Assembly (NCBI GenBank): GCA_039621445.1
Contig: CP154956.1
Span: 31,779,437-31,843,436 of the forward strand
DNA: 64,000 nucleotides
From: Euglena gracilis
Taxonomy: Eukaryota; Euglenida; Euglenophyceae; Euglenales
Reading direction: 5' to 3'
Shown here piece by piece: positions 1 through 26,370 of this stretch. The translations under genes and the position numbers were made by a program. Within the stretch, counting starts at the first letter, position 1; every line of letters starts with the position of its first letter. A model generated the notes under the pieces. It was not told the origin of the DNA. It saw only the letters and a program-made list of their open reading frames with translations, and ran no database searches.

Positions 1-598
1 GGTTGACTGGGTGACTGGCGTGGCCCCGGCATGCCTAACGATGCCAGTCCTCGCGACCAGCCAGTGTGGTGGATTATTTCCAAGGCTGTTGGCTGGTGTT
101 GGACAAGTGCACACTGGAGGCATGAGCTGCCTTGCCCCACCACTGATCTGACCAATGGCTCCTCCACAGTGCTGACCTCTTGCCCCCCCCCCCCCCAGCA
201 ACACAGCCTTGCTGACCCCCCCCCCCAAAGCTGAACTAGGAGGTGGAGGGGGAGGGGGCACACCACCCAGCCACCACCAAAAGGGTCTCTGGGATTCCCC
301 ACCTTCCCCCCTTCCGGCCCTAAAGTTGTCGAGGAAGTTTTTTAGCCAATTTGGTTGCACTCCGGCTATACCGTCAGATGAACCCGACCCAAAGACATGG
401 AGTTGGCCTAATTCCCACTGGTTTGAGACCAGTTTGGCCAGTTCGGTGTGACTCCAAAAAAAAAAAAGGGAGAGAGAGACACAAAACGAGAACACCTGGG
501 ATCGGCCGCAACGTGCTACCGAAATGGAAGCGCACAAACTGCCGAGACTTCCGTGGCTGAGAGTTTGGTCAGGGGAGGTGATTGCCCGCCGGTGACTG
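1..598. other. Left edge, probably NCAPD3 intron
   Basis: I find no convincing exon. The stretch holds C-runs (181-230), a G-rich patch and an A-run near 455. Because the D3 exons that should precede 599 are missing, this is presumably intronic. Confidence 0.5.
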
Positions 599-15649
<15,051 letters not shown>

Positions 15650-16397
15650 CGGCGGCCGACCCGGCCCCGACCCTCCCAGACCCGCCACCGCTTCGCCGGC
15701 CCTTCACCGCAGAGCTAGGGGCCCCGTCCCAACCACCGACTTCCCGTTCCCTAGCCACCCTCAAGGCTTCCACTCCGCCGTCCCCCCGCCATCCGGGCAC
15801 CCACTTTTGCTTATCAGCGAAAGGGGTGCCGGGGTGTGCGGAGTTACTGCACTCCCACGGCATTCCCACCCTGAGCCAGCCCCCTCCCCGCCGTGGAAAT
15901 GTGATCGTTTGTACAGTATGCCTGGGGCCCATTGCCTCTTTGGGCAGTGTTTGCTTCGAGCGACGTGGGATGGGATGTGAGCCGTTCTCATATGTGCACA
16001 ACCCCCTTAGATGCGCCAGAACGTTCCAGACGTGTGCGAATGCGACGTTCTGGCGATGAGTGTTTCCGTTTTTTTTTTGCCACGCCAGAGAACCCAGCAT
16101 GCCCTAACAGCGGTGCCAAACGCCCCTACACACCTGCCCTCAATGCCACAGCAGTCAAAAACAATTTGGCAACTATTTTTTTTATTGTCTGTCAGCCTTG
16201 TATCTGGCGAAGTTTGATATTTATGTTGTGGTTGAAGTACAGCTGCCTTCTTTTTTTTTCCCATGCTCCTACCGAGCGCACTGTTGCTCAGAGCTCCCCT
16301 TTCAAGTTAGCTCTTGTGACATTAGTCCCATGCGCCTCCTCCGCAGGGTGTGTCCTATTTCCAGATGATTGGGACCCATACCTAGGCCCCCCCCACC
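15650..16397. other. Intergenic spacer NCAPD3 to GAF gene
   Basis: 750 bases between the NCAPD3 stop and the next start codon on the same strand. It presumably holds the NCAPD3 3' UTR and the GAF-gene promoter. I see no clear poly(A) signal, TATA box or other gene. Confidence 0.5.
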
Positions 16398-17516
16398 ATG
16401 GCATCGCCGTCGTTCACCGTGTTCACGGAGGAGGTAAATGCCTCTCTGTCCTCGGCTTCCCTCAAGCCAATCCCCTTCACGCCCCTTTGGCCACTCCGTC
16501 ATTCTGGTCGCTTTTTCCGGACCTTCCCACCATGTTATGTGGTTCGTAGTACAGTGTAACCTCCCCCCAATATGGGCTGCTATTGATCGCACTGCGGAAA
16601 ATTTGAGGCGCTTCTATTTCGGTACCCCTGTTTCATCTCAGGGCTGGTCTGGGATCGAACGGGATCGAAAAGGGGGGAAAAGGTCGAAAAGAGTGTCTTT
16701 TGATGTTATGGGTGGATGGCTGCTGCAGGAGGCCAGCCGTCCGCTTGTCGACCAAAGTGCACCCATTTCCGGCCAGATATTGCAAGGTTTCCCTCCATTT
16801 CCCCCGATTTTTTTTGTCGAATGTGCTGGACCTCCCTACAGGGGGGCGTTGTTGTTTTGGATTTTTGCAGGAAACCCAAGGCAGGCGGGCTTCTGTTTAG
16901 CGGGGGGGGGGGGGTTGTAATTTGGGGGGGAGATGGTTTTTTTTTGGGGGGGTGGTGGTAGCACTTCGGTATGGCACCCTCAGCAGTACCACCATCATAC
17001 AGTTGCCCCTCAAACACCACGGGAATGTCCTTTGCTCTTCCTTTTCCTCTTTTGAGGAAGAGACTACGCCTACGACACCAATACTTAAACCGAAGGCTGC
17101 GTAACCTTGTAGGCTCGCTGTTTTTTTTGTTTCTGTTTTGATTTTGTGAAATTTCACGGTTTCCAGCGGTCGATGCTGCGTTCCCCGTCTAAGGCTGTCT
17201 TCGGTGGAGAGGCGGGCCGGGGGACCGGCGGACCTCCGGGCGCTGGTGACCCACTTCGGGCGGCGGGACGAGGAGCTGCGGCAGCGGCTGTCGGACGCTG
17301 TGGCGGCGGTGGCGGCGCGGTTCGAGGAGCAGGTCCTCCTGCTCTTCGAGAACTTCGCGGTGCTGGACAAGGGGCAGCAGCAGCAGCTCCTGCAGCGGGA
17401 GACCCACCAGGTTGGCCGCCACGCATTTTTGTCCTGTGGCCCATCAGTGGGGGAGTGGGGTTCAGGGACAGGCATACATTCATGCTAATTCATATGTATG
17501 TATATGTATATATATT

Positions 17517-17570
<54 letters not shown>

Positions 17571-18489
17571 CACACACATACATATACATACACACACATA
17601 AATGTCGGCGATTGATAAGTGCACCAACTGTCAGGGAATGACGCAACCCGTTTTTGTAGTGCGCCTGTGTGTGTGTGGTTGTGCTTGGCTGTCCGTTTGT
17701 GACCTGCGTTGCCGATCATTTCGTCTCCTCTGCCCACTCATTTTGGCCCCCAGGCTATTGACCGAGCCCACGGTGCGCCTTGGCCGGAAGTGACTGGGCC
17801 GGAGGAGCCTCGGGAAGCCAACCCAGAAGGCGAGCTGTTTGACCCCCTCAACCAGACCTTCCAGAGCAGGCGTCGGCTTCTTTGACCTCGCGGCACTGCG
17901 GCGAGACTGCCACTCCCGAACTCAGTTGCCACCCAGGGATGGGGAACATCCACTATTATTTGTATGTTTTTTATTTTGCATTTTGTCCTCCCCATGTGTG
18001 TGTTTTGCATCCCGGCGACCCATTTTTTGAACCACCACTTTTTCTTCGGCAAATTTTTCCACGAACCCTTGTGGAATGCAAAGCCCACACCAGACCAGAC
18101 GACATGTTGCTTGAGTTTGTCATTGGCCGAGTCCCCATTCCTTTGATGCATTCTTGACTTGAGGCGGGGCCTGGTGCAGTGCATCTTCACACGCTTTGGG
18201 CGCTTTGACAGCAACACTGCCCCTTCCCAGTTCCTGGCCCTGGCCTTTCAACTGGCATGTCCCCCCCCCCCATTTTATTTGGCTTTGGTGGGCTGGGCTG
18301 ACGGGGAGCCGTGGCCTGCCCTCGACGGAACCGCCGGACACTGCCGCCCCCACCAGTCCGCAACGGATGCGGGAGCGAGCCTCTCGGGTGGACAAGCGCA
18401 AGGCAGCCCCCCTGGAGATGGCCCACCGGTAAGTGTGTACACGTGCAAATGCGCATTGTGGGTGTATGTGCGCTCGTGTGGCTGCGTGC

Positions 18490-18523
<34 letters not shown>

Positions 18524-21500
18524 ATGTGTCCTGTGAACGAGTTTCTGTGCGCATGTGCGTGCACGCATGCATGCACCGCATGTTGTGGGCTTGCCTGGGG
18601 GGCAGGCCACCCTGGCTGCTTGCCCCCCCCCCCCCAGCGGCTGTGCCCCCCCCCCCCTGCCTCTCTGGCCCCCCAGCCACCTGGCCTGCGGGCTGTACCT
18701 CGCCCTGGAGGCCCTGGCGTCGGTGGTCAAGGCCGAGCGCTGCAGCCTGTACCTCCACTACAAGACGACCAACGTGCTCAAGTCCATCTGCACCGTGCCG
18801 CACAACCAGAAGAAGATCCAGGCGTGTGACCCGTGCCTACACTGTCACACGTCACTGACCCCCCCCCCCCCCCGGATGACTGACTGGTTTCTGGCCAACC
18901 AACAAAGTTGGTTGGCAAAATGGAGGGATTTTTTACAGCCATGGTTTGAACAAAGAAAGAATGTCGATGTGCGCAATTTCGTACATCGACCATTGTACAG
19001 TCCCCCCAAAGAACGGCCACAAATACCTGAGAATTCACACTGCTGAAAGTGATGTGGCAAATACCATGAGTTTTGGACATAAGATGAGGTCGGTTTGCAC
19101 AAATGCGCATATCGACCACGTGTGCGCATTTGCGCAAACTGACCTCACGTCCATTTGTGAAAAGGGATGCGATCAAATATCATGACACATAAACGGATCT
19201 CGCTGCCTAGAGCCTTTTGAAACAACAATAACTGGAAGAGTTTACGGCGCAGCCTTGCTCTGAAAACAGACAGAAATGCACTGAAAAAACACATGTATCA
19301 GTGCCAGGTTGGAATAAGAAAAAAGTGGTCGGTTTGCACAAATACGCACGTGGTCGGCGTTTACATTCTTTCAAACACCGACCACGTGCATAAAAAAGGA
19401 CGTCGTCGGAGTGCAAAATGGGCACACCATGACGACGTGCGCATTTGCGAACACCGACCACGGTAGTAAATTTTCAGACAGAACACATCAAACACGACGC
19501 CAAACACCACCTGCAATGGCTCCTTCGGTGTGCAACTTACTCAGCTGCCAAACAGTCTCCTCCACCATGAGGCTTTTTTAGGGTCGATTCTGGCCCAGTG
19601 ACAGGTCGAGGTCCATTTGGAGACCGTAGACCTCCAGCGGGTGGCCCGCCGCTAGCACATCCTGGCACACGTGCAACAGCGCCGCTTGGGCAATGGGTGG
19701 CCCTCGAAAACCCCCGCCACTTGCCCGCTGGTTTGCGTTTTGCTGCACCAGTAATATCAGGTGATGATAGGGGGTTGCACTTAAGCATCCACAAGGCCGT
19801 CATTTACCCTCCAGTTCAGCAGCAGGCACCGAGGTGGCATTGTTTTCCCCCACAACCGGGACGGCAGACTGGAGGGGGTGGGCATGCTACAGGTCCATGG
19901 AAACAATAGTAAACTGGAGCACCTTAAACGTGGCCACAAAACTCATTGCTTTGGAGGGAGAAAATATTTAATGTTTACACCTGGTTGGGTCGCGTGAAAA
20001 TAATGGTATTTATCCTCCTGATATTGTGCAAAAAAATATGTGTTATATGTTTTCTGAGGAAAAAACGAGGTATCATTGTGGCTCCAAAGGCAAGTTTGCA
20101 TGTCTTATCTCCAACCCTTACGACCGATGGTTTTTGCGCCATCAGTTTGGAAGTTGCGCGGGAGAAATTGATGACGCGCATACCCCCGTGATTGCTGGAC
20201 ACTTTTTTTTTAAAAGAAAAATAACGAATTCCAGAATTCTTCCTGTTTCCTCGGCCCGGAATCATTTTCACAAACACACATACAGTTGTAAGGGGCGTCA
20301 AGGCAAATGAATTGGGATGCGCACGTTGCCCATGCTGTCAGTGAACGCATCTTTCCTCTTGGTAGTATTCATGTTTCACGGGGTGGGATTGATTTGACTG
20401 ATCCAGCCTTTGCTGCACAATCGACAGAACCTACTCCAGAACTGCCTAACAGCCTCCTCTGAAAAGCAGTGGGTGCAGGGGTTTCTTTAAGACCGGGGGG
20501 GGGGGGGACCTGTGAATATGTTTGTGTGCGTGCGTGGGGTGTGGGGTGGGGTGCGTGCTGGTTCGGAGGGGGTTCGCGTGTGCGAGTTCGTGTGCGTGGG
20601 TTCCACTTTCGGCACCAGGTGTCCGCCCATTCCGGGCTGCTGGGGCTGTCCTTCACAAGCTGCGTGGCATTCAACCTGCGGCTGGATGAGGGGGACCGCG
20701 TCACATACGTCAAGGTGTGTGTCTGGGCCAACGGACTCAATGGGCACTCCATGGGTTTCAGACTGGGGGCTCAGTATTTTATTGAACGCAAAGTTCACTG
20801 CTCCAAATCAGGGCGCCATCGAAGCCGGACCAAGTTCCAGGTTTGAGATAGCAATTCATTTCTGGTATGGGTTGATTGTTTCTGACCTGCAGAGCAAGCC
20901 CCCCCCCCACGGGCATGTTGGCCCCCCAAACCTTTGTCATGAAAGGGGATAAGGAATGGAAGGCGGCTGTCTTTTCCACTGCATTGTGCAACGGAAAAGC
21001 CACATTCCCCCCGCCTTCTGAAAGATGTGTCCTGACAGGCAGGCAGGGAGACGACGCTATCCCAGCCACCTCCCATAACCCCCCCCCTTTCGACGCAGCC
21101 CATCGACCAGCAGCTCGGCACCGTGACGCAGAACATCCTGTGCTTCCCCGTCCGCAACGCCCGCCAGCAGCCCATCGGCATCCTCGAGCTCTCCAACAAG
21201 ATGCGTGGCACCGGGATCAGGGGCTGTGTTTTACTACCTCCCCCCCCAAAAAACAACCTGAACCTTTGTGCCCCCTCCCCCCGCCCCGCCGGGGGAACTA
21301 CAAGGCCCTGAGTGGGACCTGGACCGACCTTGACGAGGGTCTGGCACTGCACATCACCCCCATCCTGGCTTATTTCGTCAGCCGCTACGACCACACCGCC
21401 CAGGGGATGGGCAGGGTGCCGGGGCACACCAAATTGCCAATGATTTCTCCTTTGATGATGTGTCCCGGCTTCTCCACCCTGACCCAGAATTTCTGAGAAA

Positions 21501-23699
21501 ATCTACATGCAAGGATACAACAACCATGTGGGTCGTTCGTTATCAACCGGGTTTATTGTGAGTAATCTTTCTTATTATGTTGACACTGTGTGTGTGCGGG
21601 TGGGTGTGTGTTGTGCGTGTGGGTGGGTGGGTGTTGCTGTTTTTTTTTGCTTTGCATTTTGGCATGGTCTCCCGACGCCTCTCCATGGTCCCTCCTCTGC
21701 CTGGGACTTCCTTTCCATCTTACCATTCGACCCCACCCCTAGCCTGCACGTCATCGACCCCTGGGCTCCCTCCATGGACGACCAGCACCCCGAGATCCCT
21801 GCGGATGTGAAATCCACCGATGGCATCCAGCTCATGTTCCGCAACCGCTCAGGTTGCTGTTGTCTCATGTGGATTAATGAGCCAGTTTGTTTTCCAGACA
21901 GGATAAGGAGAGAACTGAGAGAGCTGCAAAGTGGGTTATTAGTTCTATGAGGGGGCCTTATATGGGGGTAACGATGCTGAACTCCCTTTTGCGCCACGTT
22001 AGGATTTGAATGAGGGGGTTGGTCCAAAGTCCAAAACGTACACACCATCTTTTTCGTCTTCTCGTCGTCGTCGTCATCATCATCATCTCTTGGTGTTCTT
22101 CTTGTTGTTGTTATTTATTCCCATTTCCTGGATTCCTCACTACCTGGGATGGGAGTAGTAATAAAAGGAAAAGTGACAGCAGGGGCTGCCCAGAAAAGGC
22201 AGGGGTTTCAGGGGTAATTCACACGCAGCTGGTACCAAACAGCATGTGCATGCCAACGGTATGACACAGAACACTCCCTGTCCAACCTCCCCATCCCATC
22301 CTTCATCTCCCCCTGGTGGTTGCATTCCTAACTGCTTTGAGTGTGGGGGAGGGGAGGGAGGGAAGTGGTTATTCTGAGGGGAAAAAATATCCACAGCGCC
22401 GGTAACGCCATTTTGTCGAGTCAAAGATCAGTCCCTATGATTCTCGCATCAACACCCCCGTTCCACATCACCTGCCGTGCCTCGTTCCAGGAGACGAGTT
22501 AGCGAAGAGTCTGCGGGCGTTCCGGGAGCAGGTGGCTGACAAGTCGCAGAGTGTGATGCCCTCCAGCCAGCCTGAGGCGTTGTTGCAAGATTTCGAAGCG
22601 CTGAGATGCCAAGGAGTGAGGTTTGGAACGCCCTCTGACGACCCTTTTGCGGCACAACCGTGATTGCCTGAACCTTCAACGCTGTTGTGTGCTGGCCTTT
22701 TGCACCTATTTATCAACAATCCCCCTGAACTGTGTGCCAGAGCTTTATTATTGTTGTTATTATGGTACAGGCTGTGGTTTTCATTCGTTGATGGTATCGA
22801 GGAAGTTAAAGTGCGGAGTTTGATAATTTCAGTGACAGGCTCAACTAAAAGGGTTGAAAGTGCAAACCAACCTCCAGCAGCCCTCTTCCCCCTTGGCATT
22901 GGAAGAACGCAGGGCGCATGTAAACATTGTGTTCCATTTCAATTTGGCCTGTGCAACCTCTCGTTTGATTTTCCGGTAGCTTGCCCGTTCACCTGCATTG
23001 CCCCCGAGCAACACGTCCTCGCGTGCGAGAAAAGGTGGGGGCATCCCAGCCCAGGTCAGCCCCGGGCTGTTTGCTGGCTCCCTCAAGGAGATCCACAGCT
23101 ATCTGATGCCCAGGGGTCGACCTTGCCACAGGGCCGTTGCAGTGTGCGGCAGAAGGCATCGCCCCATGCCCCTATGCGTGCCGAAGGGCACAGAAACAGT
23201 CAAACAAAAGAAGTACGGGATGCAATATTTCTGGGAAGACACCCATTTCCCCAAAAAGATTTCCCGTTACCAAAATTTTCAACATTTCTCAACATTGAAC
23301 TTTCGCCACCCATTTTTACCCGCCATATTTTCCCGGCAATTTTTGCTTCCTTTTTTTTTTTGGTCGAACAGTTCCCCAGTGCCGCCCCTCCAGTTTTGGT
23401 GCCCTGTGGGCCAGTGGGCGGGGCTGGACCAAAAAAGGGGGTCGCCACTGCGGGGGACGCTGGAGGAGAGCTACCGGCAGGGGCTGAACCAGTACGCGCA
23501 GCTGGAGAAGGACCGGCAGAAGCAGCAGGAGGAGCTGCAGCGCCGCAGCCACAAGATCCGCGTCCTGGAGGACAACGTGGCGTACCTCGAGGTGTATGGT
23601 GCGCGGGTGTGGGTGGGTGGGTGGGTGTGTGTGTGGGTGTGGGTGTGGGTGGGTGGGTGTTGGTGTTGGTGTGGGTATGGGTGTGGGTGTGGGTGTGTA

Positions 23700-23730
<31 letters not shown>

Positions 23731-26370
23731 GTGTGTGGGTGTGGGTTTGTGTTGTGTTCTGGCACGTGTAGTGGGCTATTTTGGTTGTGTTGGGGGCGGC
23801 ACAAGTCAACCAGCATTTGTCTAGCTCCCCCCCCACCCGGGTTTGTAAGTGGAGTGGGGCGGGGGAGGGTGGAGGACCAAACAAACCATACAAAGCACAT
23901 ACGTGTAGATGGAGTCGGAGACGGATGGAGGCCTGCTTTTTGCAGTTTGGCTGCAGGCTGTGGAAAGGTGGATGTTGTACAGCCAGGCTGGGCCAATACT
24001 GTAACCATGGACCTTGCCCCTGGAAGTGACCTGGCCACCCACTGTTTTTGGGACGTGTTCTCAGCTGCCAGAAGTTCAGTATTGAACAGTGCACCTCAAG
24101 TTTTTTGGGCACACCCCACCCAAGCCCCAAAGCCTAGAGGAACTTTTGCAATTTCCCCCAAACTTCTTTTTCAGTCAGAAACCGGGGGGTGGGTGGTTGG
24201 GTGGATCTGGGGACGGACCCCCTCTCCCCCCGGGGGGGGGGGGGAGGTCCCGGGCCAGAGGCCCGGGTATGGGTTTCGGCGCTTTGCAGTGAATTTTTTT
24301 TGGAAATGCCCTCAGACGATGCCCTGCTTTTCTTTGCCCCCCCCGGGGGGTCCCACTGGGTGGGTGGAGACCCCCCCAGGGGTCAGAAGCCCGATTTCCC
24401 ATCCCCCCTTTGATATCCCTCCCCCCGGCCGCAGGACATCATCAAAGAGCTCAAGGCGCACGCCGACGCGGGGCCCTCGGTGGGAACGCGGCGCCGCAGC
24501 GGCTTCCACGCCCGGATGCAGAGCACCGACGACCACGACGCCCCGAAGGAACGGGAGGGGGAGGCCGCCCCCGCCGGCCGACTGCGCGGCTCCAACCGTA
24601 TGCGCTCCCCGTCAACTTCGGTTCATTGTCCACGTGCGCAACGGGGTGTGCCGCGGGAGGCGGAAACATGGGAGGACGTCGCGACCAGCGTCGGCCGCCA
24701 CAACGGCATCGGTGGTGTGGCGTCATCCGGGATGAGGTTATTACAGGCAGAAACGTATGGGTATAATTCCCATACAAGTGATTGAACCATTGCTGTTTGA
24801 TTGTTCTGTAGAGGCACAGATGGTACCCGCCCCCCCCCCCCCCCCCCCGGGCAATTGTCGCGTGACATATCGGGCAGCACGGAGGGAGGTGACAATTTCC
24901 CGGGGTGACAATTTGGCCAGCACAGAGGGGGGTGACAATTGCCTGGGGGCGTCAATTGCCCGGGGGCGTCAATTGCCCACCCGTGTAGGCCACATCAAAT
25001 CCAAATGACCAAAAACACCATCTGAAACACCAGTGAACACGCAAAAATGCAGCTATGGTCGTGATATTGTGCGGAGCACTTGGTATGTGACATTTCTCAG
25101 CATGTTGTAGCGAAATAGAGGATCAATCGAGTCGTGTCGGTGAAAAGAAAGTTCACAAACATCTTCTGTAGGGGGGGTGACAAATTGGGCAGCACGGACG
25201 GGGGTGACAATTTCCCGGGGTGACAAATTGGCCGGCACAGCCAGGGGTGACAATTGCCCAGGGGCGTCAATTGCCCGGGGGCGTCAATTGCCCGGGGGCG
25301 TCAATTGCCCAGGGGGGGGGGGCGGGTATGCCTACAGCATGCTCAGTGAACCCAAAGAACAGCCAACTGGGGTTTGTGCACATGGGTGGGGAACCGGGAT
25401 TCGATGCGAGGAGTTTGTACGGGGTGTGGGGACGGGATGTCCCCACTCCCTCCTGGACCAGAAGTGGGGGGGTCCAGACCAGCCCCACCTGCCAAGGGGG
25501 TCGGGAGGGACCCTGGGGGGTACCCCCGAAGTGGGCATTTTTTTTCTCCCACCGCTTTGCGCCGAAAAAATCTGGCAAATTTTGGGCAAAATTTTTGCAA
25601 ATTTTTGCCCAAAGAGTGCCCAAAACGGTGTATGCAGCTGACTTTGGGGGCAAAATTTTTCGGCCCAGAGCTTTGCGCCAGTCCGAAAATCGGTCACGCT
25701 GTAAGTAGAGGGGTGCCAAGGTATCAGCCCTTCCCTAACGGCCTTGCCCCTCCCCCCCCCCCGTCCGCCCAGGCAACCGCAGCCCCCTCAAGGAGAGCGC
25801 GCGGCGGGTGGTGATGGTGCCGGCCACCCGGGAGCCCCACCCCCCCGGCAAGCTGCCCCTCGTGCCGCTGCGGCGGTCCAACCCCGACGCCCCCCTCACC
25901 CCCGCCGAGGGCCGGCTGTGTGGGCCGCGGGGCGGGGCGTGGCGTGTGTGACCGGTGTGTGACCGGTGTGTGACCGGTGTGTGACCGGTGTGTGACCGGT
26001 GTGTGACCGGTGTGCAGGGGGGTGGAAAATATGCACCGTGCAGTTTTTGCAGTTTTTTGCAGTTTTCACGTTTTGGGTTTTTTGCAGTTTTTTGCAGTTT
26101 TTTGCAGTTTTTTTTGCAGTTTTTTGCAGTTTTTTGCAGATTTTTTTTCTGAAAAAAACTGCACACGTGCAGTTTTTTGCAGGTTTTTTTTGATCCAGTT
26201 TTGAAGAAACCTGAGATTTTTATTTTGTTGTTTTGGTGACAAGTCCACAATTAAACCCCACCCACTTATAGACCCCCCGGGGTTTATAGGATCTGTCCCC
26301 TTCCTCGGCGGACGTGGGCGTCCTGTCCGATGGCAGTGATGATGAGCTGGTGGATGGGGTCAAAGACTGA
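16398..26370 (+). CDS. GAF-domain coiled-coil protein, unknown function
   Basis: Exons chain in phase from ATG 16398. 16398-16433 is MASPSFTVFTEE. An exon ending 17410 is helical, rich in Leu/Gln/Glu. 17754-17869 is acidic and ends AG|gc. 18357-18428, 18677-18821 (ends CAG|gc), 20619-20714 and 21099 to about 21210 together make one GAF domain. About 21300-21410 gives its last helix. Then come 21743-21852, 22491-22615, 23415-23591 (coiled coil) and 24435-24588, 25773 to about 25945 (basic/Pro tail). A final acidic exon at 26290-26370 is uncertain. GAF domains bind small ligands or mediate dimerisation; no catalytic domain accompanies this one, so a structural or sensor role is only a guess. 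I do not recognise the family. Confidence 0.7.
17204..17410 (+). CDS. GAF-gene exon 2, helical Gln/Leu-rich
   Basis: The open frame encodes LRALVTHFGRRDEELRQRLS and then AARFEEQVLLLFENFAVLDK, an amphipathic helix with an acidic face. It ends CAG followed by gttggc at 17411 in phase 0. The left splice site is unsettled. An acceptor giving phase 0 after exon 1 could be gag at about 17207-17209, but exon sequence may extend further upstream. Confidence 0.6.
17505..17602. repeat. (TA)n(TG)n(CA)n microsatellite
   Basis: tatatttatata, then TA units, TG units, a tatata hinge and CA units. The flanking TG and CA parts are complementary. GAF-gene intron. Confidence 0.95.
18490..18526. repeat. (TG)n microsatellite
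   Basis: A TG run embedded in a wider GT-rich tract (18430-18580), just downstream of the gtaagt donor at 18429. Confidence 0.9.
18677..21210 (+). CDS. GAF domain exons
   Basis: Exon 18677-18821 encodes LYLALEALASVVKAERCSLY, the GAF alpha-1/beta-1 signature, and ends CAG|gcgtgt. Exon 20619-20714 (32 codons) encodes HSGLLGLSFTSCVAFNLRLD, the conserved Gly-x-x-Gly turn. Exon 21099 to about 21210 encodes TQNILCFPVRNARQQPIGIL followed by ELSNK, the classic GAF end (N-I-L-C-x-P-V ... G-I-L-x-L-x-N-K). A further exon near 21330-21410 (DEGLALHITPILAYFVSRY) gives the last helix. Phases agree at the first two junctions; the third donor is unresolved. Confidence 0.8.
18955..19465. repeat. Cluster of hairpins built on GGTCGGTTTGCACAAATGCGCA
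   Basis: 19087-19148 is an imperfect hairpin: gaggtcggtttgcacaaatg (19087) pairs with catttgcgcaaactgacctc, with a short loop containing atcgaccacgtg. A smaller palindrome lies at 18962-18990 (gtcgatgt ... acatcgac). The motif recurs at 19328 (ggtcggtttgcacaaatacg), 19345, 19376 and 19437-19462 (ttgcgaacaccgaccacg). It lies inside a 1.8-kb GAF-gene intron. No ORF. Confidence 0.7.
23415..23591 (+). CDS. GAF-gene coiled-coil exon
   Basis: 59 codons, phase 0 at both ends, acceptor ggccag and donor gtgtat. It encodes LEESYRQGLNQYAQLEKDRQ and then KQQEELQRRSHKIRVLEDNV, heptad-like with high Gln/Glu/Lys. A GGGT/TG-rich microsatellite follows directly after the donor. Confidence 0.75.
23600..23760. 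repeat. GGGT/TG tandem repeats
   Basis: Mixed gggt and tg units immediately downstream of the donor at 23592. G-rich on the + strand, so the RNA could form quadruplexes. Confidence 0.9.
24826..25326. mobile_element. TA-flanked element with inverted ends and tandem CAATTGCCC units
   Basis: The left end is CCCGCC, a C-run, then GGGCAATTG. The right end, reverse-complemented, is CCCGCC, a C-run, TGGGCAATTG. Both are flanked by TA (24824-24825 and 25327-25328). Subterminal blocks ggtgacaatttcccgggg and gcgtcaattgcccggggg occur on both sides. A 2-bp TA duplication would suggest a mariner-like class, but no transposase is present. It lies in the last-but-one GAF-gene intron. Confidence 0.6.
25390..25710. 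repeat. Degenerate copy of the CAGGGTTTGATATAAGG family
   Basis: It contains gattcgatgcgaggag, ccccacctgccaaggggg, the rule-like tract tttgcgccgaaaaaat, gtgcccaaaa and gaaaatcggtcac. All are shared with 56905-57299, 34100-34425 and 63755-64000. Its terminal duplication is not recognisable. Confidence 0.6.
25773..25951 (+). CDS. GAF-gene Pro/Arg-rich exon, possible alternative 3' end
   Basis: It joins exon 24435-24588 in phase through a G|gc donor and encodes NRSPLKESARRVVMVP and then PLRRSNPDAPLTPAEG. If unspliced, it reads into an in-frame TGA at 25949-25951, just inside an 11-bp minisatellite. If spliced (a possible phase-0 gc donor is near 25936), it can join the acidic exon at 26290. Confidence 0.6.
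25945..26014. repeat. 11-bp minisatellite TGTGTGACCGG, left part
   Basis: Six or more units of tgtgtgaccgg, interrupted by the transposon at 26015. The array resumes at 27724. Confidence 0.95.
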
